A DNA stretch of 64,000 bases from JADYZU01 sp964540965 (GTDB taxonomy: Bacteria > Pseudomonadota > Alphaproteobacteria > Rhodobacterales > Rhodobacteraceae), in NCBI GenBank assembly GCA_964540965.1, contig CAZIOT010000012.1, positions 1 to 64,000 on the forward strand. The letters run 5' to 3'. This document shows, in pieces, positions 1-7,853 of the stretch. Below the pieces are notes generated by a model that saw nothing but the letters and a program-made list of their open reading frames with translations, was not told the origin of the DNA and searched no databases. The first letter of the stretch is position 1. Each line of letters starts with the position of its first letter. The translations under genes and the position numbers were made by a program.

Positions 1-1
1 C

Positions 2-55
2 GGACCGGAAGGCCTCGAAAACTACGTCGAGACCAAGACGATACAGTACGCGTGA
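2..55 (+). CDS. Aldehyde dehydrogenase, C-terminal tail only (partial)
   Basis: Only the last 17 codons of a plus-strand gene are inside the window, ending GLENYVETKTIQYA then TGA. The pattern GxEGLENYxETKT is the usual end of NAD(P)-dependent aldehyde dehydrogenases, where this strand lies at the dimer interface. The gene converges on the DUF3237 gene across a short hairpin. An aldehyde dehydrogenase here fits the neighbouring ThDP enzyme and FAD oxidase, which could generate an aldehyde. The assignment rests on a short tail and the upstream sequence is missing. Confidence 0.65.
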   Translation, partial: GPEGLENYVETKTIQYA

Positions 56-70
56 GGCGTTCCGTTCGAG

Positions 71-92
71 GCCGCCGGGGCGATCCGGCGGC
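71..92. terminator. Hairpin between convergent genes
   Basis: A perfect 8-bp stem (GCCGCCGG / CCGGCGGC) with a 6-nt loop lies between the aldehyde dehydrogenase stop and the DUF3237 stop. It could terminate from both sides. There is no clear T-tract. Confidence 0.5.
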
Positions 93-550
93 TACAGGAT
101 CTCGAAGATGCCGATGCGGACGCTGTCGGGCATGCGCTCGCCGGTGCCGACGAACAGCGTGCGGTTGACCCAGGCATAGCGCGGGTCGCCGCAGCGCAGG
201 CGCGGCCAGGTGCGCATGTAGTAGGCGGAAGGGTCGACCGGCTCGCCGGCCGCGAGCCTCGCCATGATCTCCGGCGACCCGTGCCGGATGCCGAAATTGC
301 GGATGTCGATCATGGCGCCGTCATGCGTCTCGATGGCGTAACGCGTGTCCAGCTCGGCGTGGCCTTCCTCCAGCACCGTCTGCCAGTCGGCGCCGAGGTC
401 GAGGATGCGGCCGGACAGGCGCCCTCCCGTCACCGTGCCGCCGACGATGCGGATGATGCGCGCGCGGCCGCCGGGTGCCGCGCCCATCTCCAGCGGCGGG
501 GCGAGCTGCGCGGAGATCTCGCAGACGAAGGCGAGGGCCGGAGGCTGCAT
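92..550 (-). CDS. DUF3237 (UPF0311) family protein
   Basis: A 152-residue protein without signal peptide or membrane segment. It matches the DUF3237 family pattern: an N-terminal strand region, a GRIxxxGADWQ segment near residue 50, a YAIETHDGAMI segment near residue 72, and a C-terminal YAWVNRTLFVGTG stretch. The family has a compact beta-barrel fold and no established function, but it recurs beside catabolic and TRAP-transport genes. It starts 13 nt after the dctM stop on the same strand, so it is probably the last gene of the TRAP operon. Its role in handling the transported acid is inference from position only. Confidence 0.85.
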   Translation of the reverse strand: MQPPALAFVCEISAQLAPPLEMGAAPGGRARIIRIVGGTVTGGRLSGRILDLGADWQTVLEEGHAELDTRYAIETHDGAMIDIRNFGIRHGSPEIMARLAAGEPVDPSAYYMRTWPRLRCGDPRYAWVNRTLFVGTGERMPDSVRIGIFEIL

Positions 551-563
551 GGGTCGTCGCCCG

Positions 564-1859
564 CTATTTCATCGTCATCGGGAGCCACAGCGCGATGGCC
601 GGGAAGATGATCAGCAGCGCCATGCGGATGATGTCGGTCAGGATGAACGGCATCACGCCGCCATAGATGGTCGTGAGCTTCACGTCCTTGGCTATGGAGT
701 TGATGACGAAGACGTTGATGCCGACGGGCGGGCAGATCATGCCCAGCTGGCAGGCGGTGACGATGATGATGCCGAACCAGATCGGGTCGAAGCCGAGATG
801 CATCAGCACGGGGAACACGATGGGCACCATCAGGATGATCATCGCCATCTCGTCCATCAGCGCGCCGGCGATGAAGAACATGATGAGGATGAGCGTCAGC
901 GTGCCATAGGGGCCGAAGTCGAGGCCGACCATGAAAGCGGTGATCTTCTGGGGCGACTGGGTGATGGCCAGGAAGTAGCCGAACAGCATCGCGCCGATGA
1001 GCACGGAGAACAGCACGACCGAGGTGCGCAGCGATTCCACAAGGCTGAGCATGATCTTTCGCCGGTCGAGCCGGCCGCGCAGGATGCCGATGAGCATCGT
1101 CAGAAAGGCGCCGACGGCCGCCGCCTCGGTCGGCGTGGCGAGGCCGAAATAGATCGAGCCGATGATCGACACGAAGAGCAGCAGCACGGCCCAGACGTCG
1201 CGCAGCGAGGAGAAGGCTTCGCGCAGGTCGAATCTGTGGCCCGCCGGGAGGCGCCGCCCGTGGGCGATCAGCACGGTCGCCATGTACATGACCGTCGCCA
1301 TGATGCCGGGGATGATGCCCGCCATGAACAGCTTGCCGACGTCGGTCTCGGTCAGGAAGGCGTAGACGACCATGATGACGGAAGGCGGGATGAGGATGCC
1401 GAGCGTGCCGCCGGCGGCGATCACACCCGTGGAGGTGGCGTCGTCGTAGTCCATGCGGCGCATCTCGGGCAGGGCGACGCGCGTCATGGTGGCTGCCGTG
1501 GCGATGGAGCTGCCGCAGATGGCGGCGAAGCCGGCGCAGGCGGCGATGGTCGACAGCGCCACGCCGCCCCGGAACTGGCCCAGCCAGGCGTTGCCGGTCC
1601 TGAACAGCTCGCGCGACATGCCCGAATTGGTGGCGAAGACGCCCATCAGCACGAAGAACGGCACGAGGGAGAGATTGAAGTCGGTGATGACGCGGATGGG
1701 CGAGGTGGTGAGAAGGTTCATCGCCGGGCCGATGCCGCGCATGGCGGCGAAGCCGAACACGCCCACCAGGCCCATGGCGACGCCGAGCGGTACGCGCAGC
1801 CCCATCAGCAGGAACATCGCGGCGAAGCCCGCGAGGGCTACGAGGTCGGCCTTGCTCAT
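564..1859 (-). CDS. TRAP transporter large permease, DctM type
   Basis: A 431-residue, strongly hydrophobic protein with about 12 predicted helices, beginning MSKADLVALAGF. It carries DctM-type stretches such as GGTLGILIPPSVIMVVYA and the C-terminal GMICPPVGINVFV. It is the sodium-coupled translocation subunit that works with DctQ and a periplasmic DctP protein to import organic acids. The start is placed at 1859, where its ATG overlaps the dctQ stop by 4 nt (ATGA). An open frame continues upstream but only through dctQ. Substrate cannot be read from sequence. Confidence 0.93.
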   Translation of the reverse strand: MSKADLVALAGFAAMFLLMGLRVPLGVAMGLVGVFGFAAMRGIGPAMNLLTTSPIRVITDFNLSLVPFFVLMGVFATNSGMSRELFRTGNAWLGQFRGGVALSTIAACAGFAAICGSSIATAATMTRVALPEMRRMDYDDATSTGVIAAGGTLGILIPPSVIMVVYAFLTETDVGKLFMAGIIPGIMATVMYMATVLIAHGRRLPAGHRFDLREAFSSLRDVWAVLLLFVSIIGSIYFGLATPTEAAAVGAFLTMLIGILRGRLDRRKIMLSLVESLRTSVVLFSVLIGAMLFGYFLAITQSPQKITAFMVGLDFGPYGTLTLILIMFFIAGALMDEMAMIILMVPIVFPVLMHLGFDPIWFGIIIVTACQLGMICPPVGINVFVINSIAKDVKLTTIYGGVMPFILTDIIRMALLIIFPAIALWLPMTMK

Positions 1860-2356
1860 ATGCCTTCGCCCTCGATGCTGTGCTGTTCGTCGGTGGCGCC
1901 GTTCACCACCATGGAGAGCGCGATGGTGATCACGCTGACCACGCAGCCGGCCCAGATGATGCCGATGAACGGCCAGGCGGGCAGGCGCAGGTCGAAGGTG
2001 GATTCGTTGCTCGCATAGGCGCTGATCAGCCGGAAATACATCTGGTAGGCGAGCATCGCCGTGAAGGCGAGCAGTGTCGCCCAGGCGAACAGGTTGATCG
2101 CCTTGCGGACCGCCGGTCCGGAAATCTCGTAGAATATGTCGACCGCGATGTGGCCGCCGCGATAGCCGACGGAGGCATAGCCCCACATCAGGCAGGCTCC
2201 GATGAGGTAGCGCGACAGGTCGAAGGCGTCGGGGATGGCGTAGGCGAAGAAGTAGCGGGCCACGGTGGATGCCACGATCAGCATCGTCACCAGACCGAGC
2301 AGCAGCCCGGCCACCACGTCCACGGTCTCGCAGAAGCGCTGGATAATGCGGTTCAT
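1856..2356 (-). CDS. TRAP transporter small permease, DctQ type
   Basis: A 166-residue protein with four hydrophobic segments, typical of DctQ. The central motif region (DLSRYLIGACLMWGYASV, GGHIAVDIFYE) matches the family. The start is set at the ATG at 2356 because GGAGGG lies about 6 nt upstream; a TTG four codons earlier overlaps that ribosome binding site and is unlikely. The 3' end overlaps dctM by 4 nt, implying translational coupling. It is separated from the upstream dctP by a hairpin. Confidence 0.92.
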   Translation of the reverse strand: MNRIIQRFCETVDVVAGLLLGLVTMLIVASTVARYFFAYAIPDAFDLSRYLIGACLMWGYASVGYRGGHIAVDIFYEISGPAVRKAINLFAWATLLAFTAMLAYQMYFRLISAYASNESTFDLRLPAWPFIGIIWAGCVVSVITIALSMVVNGATDEQHSIEGEGI

Positions 2357-2392
2357 GCCGCCCTCCAAGGAGCCCTTTCGGGGTGAAAGGGA

Positions 2393-2415
2393 ACAGGCGC
2401 CGGTGCGGCGCCTGT
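2393..2415 (-). terminator. Intercistronic hairpin between dctP and dctQ
   Basis: A perfect 9-bp stem (ACAGGCGCC / GGCGCCTGT) with a 5-nt loop lies just after the binding-protein stop. No T-tract follows, so partial termination or 3'-end stabilisation of the binding-protein mRNA is more likely than full termination. Confidence 0.55.
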
Positions 2416-2437
2416 CCCCGTCAACGATGCACGCGGT

Positions 2438-3454
2438 CTATTTGACGGCGGCGTCGTACTTGGCGAGCGTATCGGCGAGGCTCTGCCAGGCGGCCGCCGC
2501 GTCGATGCCCTTGGCGCCGGCCGCGGTAGCCCACTCGCCCTGCAGCGACGCCGTGGCGTCGACCCACAGCTTCACCTGGTCGGCGTTCGGCTGGTACATG
2601 GTGTGGCCCGCGTCGACCATCTTCTGGCGCCCGGCGAACTCGGCGTCCGCCCAGCCCGAAGCCATCTTCTCCGCCCATTCGGGCGTGCAGTGGTCGTCGA
2701 TCACCTTGCGGTCCTCGGGCGCCAGCCCGTCGACCTTCGCCTTGTTCATCACGAAGGCGAAGGTCGTGACGTAGAAGGGCATGTCGAGGTGATGGGTCGT
2801 CGTGTCCTGGAGCCCGAACGTGTAGATCGAGTTCCAGGGCGAGGCCGTCATGTCGGCGCCGCCGCTCATGATGAGATCGCGCATCTCGCCGGCGGGAACC
2901 TGCACGGAGCCGGCGCCGAGGCTGTTGACCATGCGCGCCATGGTGCCGTGGGCCGGACGTATCTTCTTCCCGTTCAGGTCGGAAGGCACGAGGATCGGCC
3001 CCTTGGTTCCGTGCAGCGTGCCGGGATCGTGCAGGTGCGCCATGCAGAAGTAGACGTCACCCATCTCCTTGTCGACGTACTGGCGATACCATTCGTCGAG
3101 CGCCCTGGAGCCGCCCTTGGCATTGGCGATCGTAAACGGGATCTCTCCCGCCGCGATGATCGGGAAGCGGCCGGGCTGGTAGCCCGGATTGATGAAGGTG
3201 ATGTCGGAGACGCCGTCGCGGGCCATGTCGTAATGATCCGGCGCGGCGCCCAGCTGCGAGCTTGGATAGATGGTGATCTCGATGCGCCCGCCGGACGCCT
3301 CCTTGATCGACTGCGCCCACGGCTCCATGCCGGTCGTGTGCAGCGCATGCACCGGGGGAACCCAGTGCGACAACGTCAGCTCGACCTCGGCGGCGCTGGC
3401 CGCCGAGGCGAGAACGGCGAGGCTGGCGGATGCCAGCAGCGTACCGAATCTCAT
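2438..3454 (-). CDS. TRAP transporter substrate-binding protein, DctP type (copy 1)
   Basis: A 338-residue periplasmic binding protein with a Sec signal (MRFGTLLASASLAVLASAASA). It carries the TRAP solute-receptor pattern LTLSHWVPP near residue 26, the YPSSQLG segment, an INPGYQPGRFP segment, and the conserved arginine region in DLNGKKIRPAHGTMARMVNSLG. It captures an organic acid anion and delivers it to DctQM. It is clearly homologous to the DctP immediately upstream (3509-4528) along its whole length, so the operon has two binding proteins for one visible permease. It starts 54 nt after the first copy ends, with GGAGG just upstream. Confidence 0.92.
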   Translation of the reverse strand: MRFGTLLASASLAVLASAASAAEVELTLSHWVPPVHALHTTGMEPWAQSIKEASGGRIEITIYPSSQLGAAPDHYDMARDGVSDITFINPGYQPGRFPIIAAGEIPFTIANAKGGSRALDEWYRQYVDKEMGDVYFCMAHLHDPGTLHGTKGPILVPSDLNGKKIRPAHGTMARMVNSLGAGSVQVPAGEMRDLIMSGGADMTASPWNSIYTFGLQDTTTHHLDMPFYVTTFAFVMNKAKVDGLAPEDRKVIDDHCTPEWAEKMASGWADAEFAGRQKMVDAGHTMYQPNADQVKLWVDATASLQGEWATAAGAKGIDAAAAWQSLADTLAKYDAAVK

Positions 3455-3496
3455 CTAATTTCCTCCACTTCGGTTCTGTGTCGGCGAATTCCCCGG

Positions 3497-3515
3497 GGGC
3501 TGACCTCCTCAGCCC
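3497..3515 (-). terminator. Hairpin at the end of dctP copy 2
   Basis: A perfect 7-bp stem (GGGCTGA / TCAGCCC) with a 5-nt loop contains the stop codon of dctP copy 2 in one arm. It separates the two tandem binding-protein genes and may cap or stabilise the upstream message. Confidence 0.45.
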
Positions 3516-4528
3516 GCGAAGGAATCGTACTTCTTCAGCGCGTCGACGAGACCATTATAGATCGCATCCGCGTCGAGGCCCATCTTGCCGACCGTCGCTT
3601 TCCACTCGTCGGTAAGGGGAGCGGCGGCCTTCTTCCACAGCTCGAGCTGCTCGGCGTTCGGCTTGTGCAGGGTGTGGCTCGAATCTGCGGCGATCTTGTT
3701 GCGGCCGGCCGCCTCGACATCGGCCCAGCCGGACGACATCTTCTCGGCCCATTCCGGCGTGCAGTGATCCTCGACGACCTTGCGGTCGGCTTCCGGCAGC
3801 GAGGCCAGCTTGTCCTTGTTGATCACGAAGGCGTTGATCGAGGCGTAAAGCGGGATGTCGAGATGGTGCTTCACGATGGAGTCGACGCCGAAGATGTAGA
3901 GCGATTCCCACGGTGACTGCGTGGCGTCGGCGCCGCCATTGGCCAGCAGCTCGCGGCTTTCCGGCGCCGAGACCTGCACCGAGGCGCCGCCCAGCAGGTT
4001 GACGAAGCGGCCTTCGGTGGCGTTGGCCGGGCGCACCTTCTTGCCTCTCAGATCCTCGGGCACGAGGATGCGGTCGCGGCCGTGGAACGTGCCCGGATCG
4101 TGCGACAGGGCCATGCAGAAGTAGACGTCGGCCATCTCCTTCTCGGCATAGGGCTTGTACCACTCGGTCAGCGCGCGCACGCCGGCCTTGGCGTTGGCGA
4201 AGTGGAACGGCAGCTCGGCAGCGGCCATGATCGGGAAGCGGCCGGGCTGGTAGCCCGGATTGATGAAGCCGATATCGGCGATGCCGTCGCGCGCCATGTC
4301 GTAGTGGTCGGCGGCGGCGCCGAGCTGCTGGGCCGGGAATATCTCGATCGTGACCCGCCCCTGGGTGGCGTCGCTGATCGACTTGGCCCACGGCTCCATG
4401 CCCAGAACCTGCAGCGGATGCGATGCCGGCACCCAGTGCGCCAGCGTCAGTTTCTCCTGCGCGACGGCGCTGCCGGCAAGCAGGCAGGCCACGCTGGCAG
4501 CCAGCGTGGTCAACGTTCTTGTATACAT
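3509..4528 (-). CDS. TRAP transporter substrate-binding protein, DctP type (copy 2, first gene of operon)
   Basis: A 339-residue periplasmic protein with a signal peptide (MYTRTLTTLAASVACLLAGSAVA). It shares motifs and length with the neighbouring DctP: HWVPASHPLQ, INPGYQPGRFPIM, DVYFCMALSHDPG and DDHCTPEWAEKM-type segments recur at matching positions. The start is placed at the second of two close ATGs (4528) because AGGGAGG then lies 6 nt away; the other ATG touches the ribosome binding site. It is the promoter-proximal gene of the TRAP operon and faces the ThDP gene across a 275-nt divergent region. Two diverged paralogues may have different ligands or affinities. Confidence 0.92.
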   Translation of the reverse strand: MYTRTLTTLAASVACLLAGSAVAQEKLTLAHWVPASHPLQVLGMEPWAKSISDATQGRVTIEIFPAQQLGAAADHYDMARDGIADIGFINPGYQPGRFPIMAAAELPFHFANAKAGVRALTEWYKPYAEKEMADVYFCMALSHDPGTFHGRDRILVPEDLRGKKVRPANATEGRFVNLLGGASVQVSAPESRELLANGGADATQSPWESLYIFGVDSIVKHHLDIPLYASINAFVINKDKLASLPEADRKVVEDHCTPEWAEKMSSGWADVEAAGRNKIAADSSHTLHKPNAEQLELWKKAAAPLTDEWKATVGKMGLDADAIYNGLVDALKKYDSFAG

Positions 4529-4803
4529 TTCCATCCTCCCTGGAGTTGAACCCGGCCCGATGCTCCTCCGACGCCGGGGCATGTATGGTAGCAATTAACA
4601 ACACAAGAACCGCGCGGTTACAAGGCGTTGATGCGAACAGGGCGCGATCATTCGCATGTCCGTCAATCATGGCCCTTTGCGGCTCATGTCGCTTGTGGAC
4701 GCGATGCTGCATACAGCTTATACGATTTGACCAGCAATCCGCGCGGAGGAGGCCGGATGCCGGTACTCGTTCGTTTGCGCGTGCTCGGTCGGAGGAGACT
4801 GTC
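4529..4803. promoter_or_regulatory. Divergent promoter region with palindrome AACCGCGCGGTT
   Basis: This AT-richer stretch separates the TRAP operon from the ThDP/FAD operon. It contains a perfect 12-bp palindrome at 4608-4619, with a central CG like many LacI-family operators. No regulator gene is adjacent, so the binding protein is unknown. Core promoter elements could not be assigned with confidence. Confidence 0.4.
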
Positions 4804-6480
4804 TTGAAGGTAGGCGACGCGATCGCGGAAATCCTGAAGCGGGAAGGCGTGGAAATCCTCTTCGGCTATCCCGTCAACCACGTCATCGAACATGCCGCGA
4901 TGGCCGACATCCGCCCGATCATCGTGCGCCAGGAACGCATCGGTCTGCACATGGCGGACGCGATCTCGCGCCTGTCGTCGGGCAGGAAGATCGGTGTCTT
5001 CGCCATGCAGCTCGGACCGGGCACGGAGAACTCCTACGGCGCGGTGGCGCAGGCCTATGCCGAATCCGTGCCGGTGCTGGTGCTGCCCGGCGGCTATCCG
5101 CGCCGCATCGCCCATGTCAGCCCGAACTACAATTCCACGGTCGCCATGCGCGACATCACCAAGTCGGTCGAGCCGATCAACGTGCCGTCCGACATACCGG
5201 CGATCTTCCGGCGCGCCTTCTCGCAGCTGCGCAACGGGCGCGGCGGGCCGGTGGTCGTGGAGATCCCCAACGACATCTGGAACGAGGAGGTGCCGGAGCC
5301 GCTGGACTATCGCCCGGTTCTGTCGACCCGTAGCGGCCCCGATCCGCAGGCGGTGCGCGAGGCTGTGGCGCTGCTGGCCGCGGCGAAGCGGCCGGTGATC
5401 TATGCGGGGCAGGGCGTCCACTACGCGCGCGCCTGGCCGCAGCTGAAGCAGCTGGCCGAGCGGCTGGCCATCCCGGTCTGCACCAGCCTGGAGGGCAAGA
5501 GCGCGTTTCCGGAAGACCATGCGCTGGCGCTGGGCGCGGGCGGCAACGCCATACCGAAGACGGTGCGGCATTTCCTCGACCGCGCCGACGTGATCTTCGG
5601 CGTCGGCTGCTCCTTCACCGAAAGCTCCTTCGCCGTACAGATGCCGCCGAGGAAGACGGTGATCCACGCCACGCTGGACGCGCAGCACGTCAACAAGGAC
5701 TACGAGGCGGCCGTCGCGCTGATCGGCGACGCGGCGCTGTCGCTGGAGGCGATGCTCGAAGAGATCGACCGCGCCCGCGTTCCCGCGCGGGCCTGGACCG
5801 CGGTGGCCGACGAGATCGCCACGGTGCGCGCCGAATGGCTGAAGGAGTGGATGCCGAAGCTCACCTCGAACGAGGCGCCGATGACGCCCTACCGGGTGCT
5901 GTGGGACCTCCAGAAGACCGTCGACGTGGCGAACACGATCATCACCCACGATGCCGGCAGCCCCCGCGACCAGCTCGCGCCGTTCTGGGTCTCCAAGGAA
6001 CCGCTGACCTATCTGGGCTGGGGCAAGACCACTCAGCTCGGCTACGGGCTGGGACTGGCGATGGGGGCGAAGCTCGCCCATCCCGACAAGCTGTGCATCA
6101 ATGTGTGGGGCGACGCGGCGATCGGCTTCACCGGCATGGATTTCGAGACGGCGGCGCGCGAGCGCATACCGATCCTGTCGATCCTGCTCAACAACTTCTC
6201 CATGGCGATGGAGCTGCCCATCATGGGCGTGTCGACGGACAAGTACCGCTCGACCGACATTTCCGGAAACTATGCCGATTTCGCCAAAGCGCTGGGCGGC
6301 TATGGCGAGCGCATCACCGATCCGGCCGAGATCATCCCGGCGATCCGCCGGGGCATCGCCAAGACGCAGGAAGGGGTGCCGGTGCTGCTGGAGTTCATCA
6401 CGTCGAAGGAATTGGCGGCGTCCAAATATCCCTATCGCGCGCCGGACGCGAAGTCCGGAAAGGACGGGCACTATGTCTGA
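4804..6480 (+). CDS. Thiamine-diphosphate-dependent enzyme (acetolactate synthase/decarboxylase-like)
   Basis: A 558-residue protein with the three-domain layout of the ALS/benzoylformate decarboxylase family. The N-terminal Pyr domain has the activating Glu at about residue 44 (VRQERIGLHMAD). A central Rossmann-like domain runs from about 190 to 330. The C-terminal PP domain has the ThDP/Mg motif as GDAAIGFTG near 436, ending in LLNN; the third residue of the usual GDG is Ala. The start is a TTG with GGAGGAG 7 nt upstream; no ATG fits. Reaction is not assignable: decarboxylation or carboligation of a 2-oxo acid is expected. The downstream FAD oxidase overlaps it by 8 nt. Confidence 0.85.
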   Translation: MKVGDAIAEILKREGVEILFGYPVNHVIEHAAMADIRPIIVRQERIGLHMADAISRLSSGRKIGVFAMQLGPGTENSYGAVAQAYAESVPVLVLPGGYPRRIAHVSPNYNSTVAMRDITKSVEPINVPSDIPAIFRRAFSQLRNGRGGPVVVEIPNDIWNEEVPEPLDYRPVLSTRSGPDPQAVREAVALLAAAKRPVIYAGQGVHYARAWPQLKQLAERLAIPVCTSLEGKSAFPEDHALALGAGGNAIPKTVRHFLDRADVIFGVGCSFTESSFAVQMPPRKTVIHATLDAQHVNKDYEAAVALIGDAALSLEAMLEEIDRARVPARAWTAVADEIATVRAEWLKEWMPKLTSNEAPMTPYRVLWDLQKTVDVANTIITHDAGSPRDQLAPFWVSKEPLTYLGWGKTTQLGYGLGLAMGAKLAHPDKLCINVWGDAAIGFTGMDFETAARERIPILSILLNNFSMAMELPIMGVSTDKYRSTDISGNYADFAKALGGYGERITDPAEIIPAIRRGIAKTQEGVPVLLEFITSKELAASKYPYRAPDAKSGKDGHYV

Positions 6481-7723
6481 NNNNNNNNNNNNNNNNNNNN
6501 NNNNNNNNNNNNNNNNNNNNNNNNNNNNNNNNNNNNNNNNNNNNNNNNNNNNNNNNNNNNNNNNNNNNNNNNNNNNNNNNCATACCATCCCCGTGCGGGG
6601 CGGCATCACGGTCGACACGCGCGACATGAACCGCATCGTCGAGATCAGCGCCGCAGACGGCGTGGCCGTGGTGCAGCCGGGCGTCACCCGCAAGCAGCTC
6701 AACACCGAGCTGCGCGACGTCGGCATGATGTTCTCGGTCGATCCCGGTGCCGACGCCTCTATCGGCGGCATGGCTTCGACGCGCGGCAGCGGCACCACCG
6801 CGGTGCGCTACGGCACGATGCGCGAGACCGTGATGGCGCTGAAGGTGGTCACGCCCGACGGCGAGCTGATCCGCACCGGCTCGCGGGCGCGGAAATCGTC
6901 CACGGGCTACGATCTCACCCATCTGTTCGTCGGCGCGGAGGGCACGCTCGGCATCATCACCGAGCTGACGGTGAAGCTGCATCCGATCCCCGAGAGCGTG
7001 TCGTCGGCCGTGTGCGGCTTTCCCGACGTGCGCAGCGCGGTGGAGGCGGTGATTGCGACGGTGCAGTACGGCATCCCGGTGGCGCGCGTCGAGTTCCTGG
7101 ACGAGGTGGCCATCGCCAACGTCAACGCCTATTCCGGGCTGACGCTGGACGTGACGCCGACGCTGTTCTTCGAGTTCCACGGCACGCCGGCCTGGGTGGC
7201 CGAGCAGGCCCGGATCGTCGAGGAGATCGCGCAGGAGCATGGCGGGGCGGGCTTCCGCTGGACGGCCGACGCCGACGAGCGCGCGAAGCTGTGGCAGGCG
7301 CGGCACGACCTCTACTGGGCGACGAAGGCCGCCCGGCCCGGCTGCGAACTCCACACCAGCGACATTTGCGTGCCGATCTCGCAGCTCGCCCGGGCCATCG
7401 TGGATGCGCGCGCCGACATCGACGCCTCGTTCCTGACCGGCCAGCTCATCGGCCATGTCGGCGACGGCAACTACCATGCCGCCTACCTGATCGACCCGAA
7501 CGACGAGCGCGAGCTGGCCGAGGCGGAGAGGCTGGCCGACCTTTTGGTGGAGCGGGCGCTGGAGGTCGGCGGCACGGCCAGCGGCGAGCACGGCATCGGC
7601 ATCTCCAAGCTGAAGTTCATGCGCAAGGAGCACGGAGCGGCGGTCGACGTGATGAAGCGCATCAAGGCGGCGCTCGACCCGCTCGGCATCATGAACCCCG
7701 GCAAGATGGGGCAGGAAGGTTAG
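6473..7723 (+). CDS. GlcD-type FAD-linked oxidase (D-lactate dehydrogenase-like), interrupted by assembly gap
   Basis: The ATG at 6473 overlaps the ThDP gene stop, then 100 Ns interrupt the gene; reading resumes at HTIPVRGGITVD. The visible 380 residues cover most of the FAD_binding_4 domain (QPGVTRKQLN, the SIGGMASTRGSGT segment, GAEGTLGIITELTVKLHP) and the whole FAD-oxidase_C domain (GHVGDGNYH, SGEHGIGISKLKFM, LDPLGIMNPGK). Family members are about 460 residues, so about 80 N-terminal residues are missing, more than the gap length codes for. It should oxidise a D-2-hydroxy acid to a 2-oxo acid, a possible substrate for the preceding ThDP enzyme. Confidence 0.85.
   Translation: MSXXXXXXXXXXXXXXXXXXXXXXXXXXXXXXXXXXHTIPVRGGITVDTRDMNRIVEISAADGVAVVQPGVTRKQLNTELRDVGMMFSVDPGADASIGGMASTRGSGTTAVRYGTMRETVMALKVVTPDGELIRTGSRARKSSTGYDLTHLFVGAEGTLGIITELTVKLHPIPESVSSAVCGFPDVRSAVEAVIATVQYGIPVARVEFLDEVAIANVNAYSGLTLDVTPTLFFEFHGTPAWVAEQARIVEEIAQEHGGAGFRWTADADERAKLWQARHDLYWATKAARPGCELHTSDICVPISQLARAIVDARADIDASFLTGQLIGHVGDGNYHAAYLIDPNDERELAEAERLADLLVERALEVGGTASGEHGIGISKLKFMRKEHGAAVDVMKRIKAALDPLGIMNPGKMGQEG
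6481..6580. other. Assembly gap of 100 N
   Basis: Exactly 100 undefined bases, the conventional placeholder for a scaffold join of unknown size. The missing N-terminus of the surrounding FAD oxidase suggests the true gap is nearer 240 nt. Confidence 0.95.
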
Positions 7724-7853
7724 CCGCCAGCCGCGGTGGCAACGCCGCGGCGAAGCGGATAGGATCGGCGCTTCACCCTCGTGGAGGGCAGCGTCGCAGC
7801 CGGTGCGTTTCGGTGCTGTCCGCGCGAACCGTGCCGGAGGCGCCCGAGACGCG

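Noticed and set aside
345..2018. Long open frame on the plus strand opposite the TRAP genes
   Set aside because: The translation is rich in His, Asp, Arg and Gly with no domain, the usual shadow of GC-rich genes; the opposite strand encodes clear DctM and DctQ.
4520..4527. TGTATACA palindrome, a GntR-like site
   Set aside because: It lies inside the first codons of dctP copy 2 and is explained by Met-Tyr-Thr codons; too short to call.
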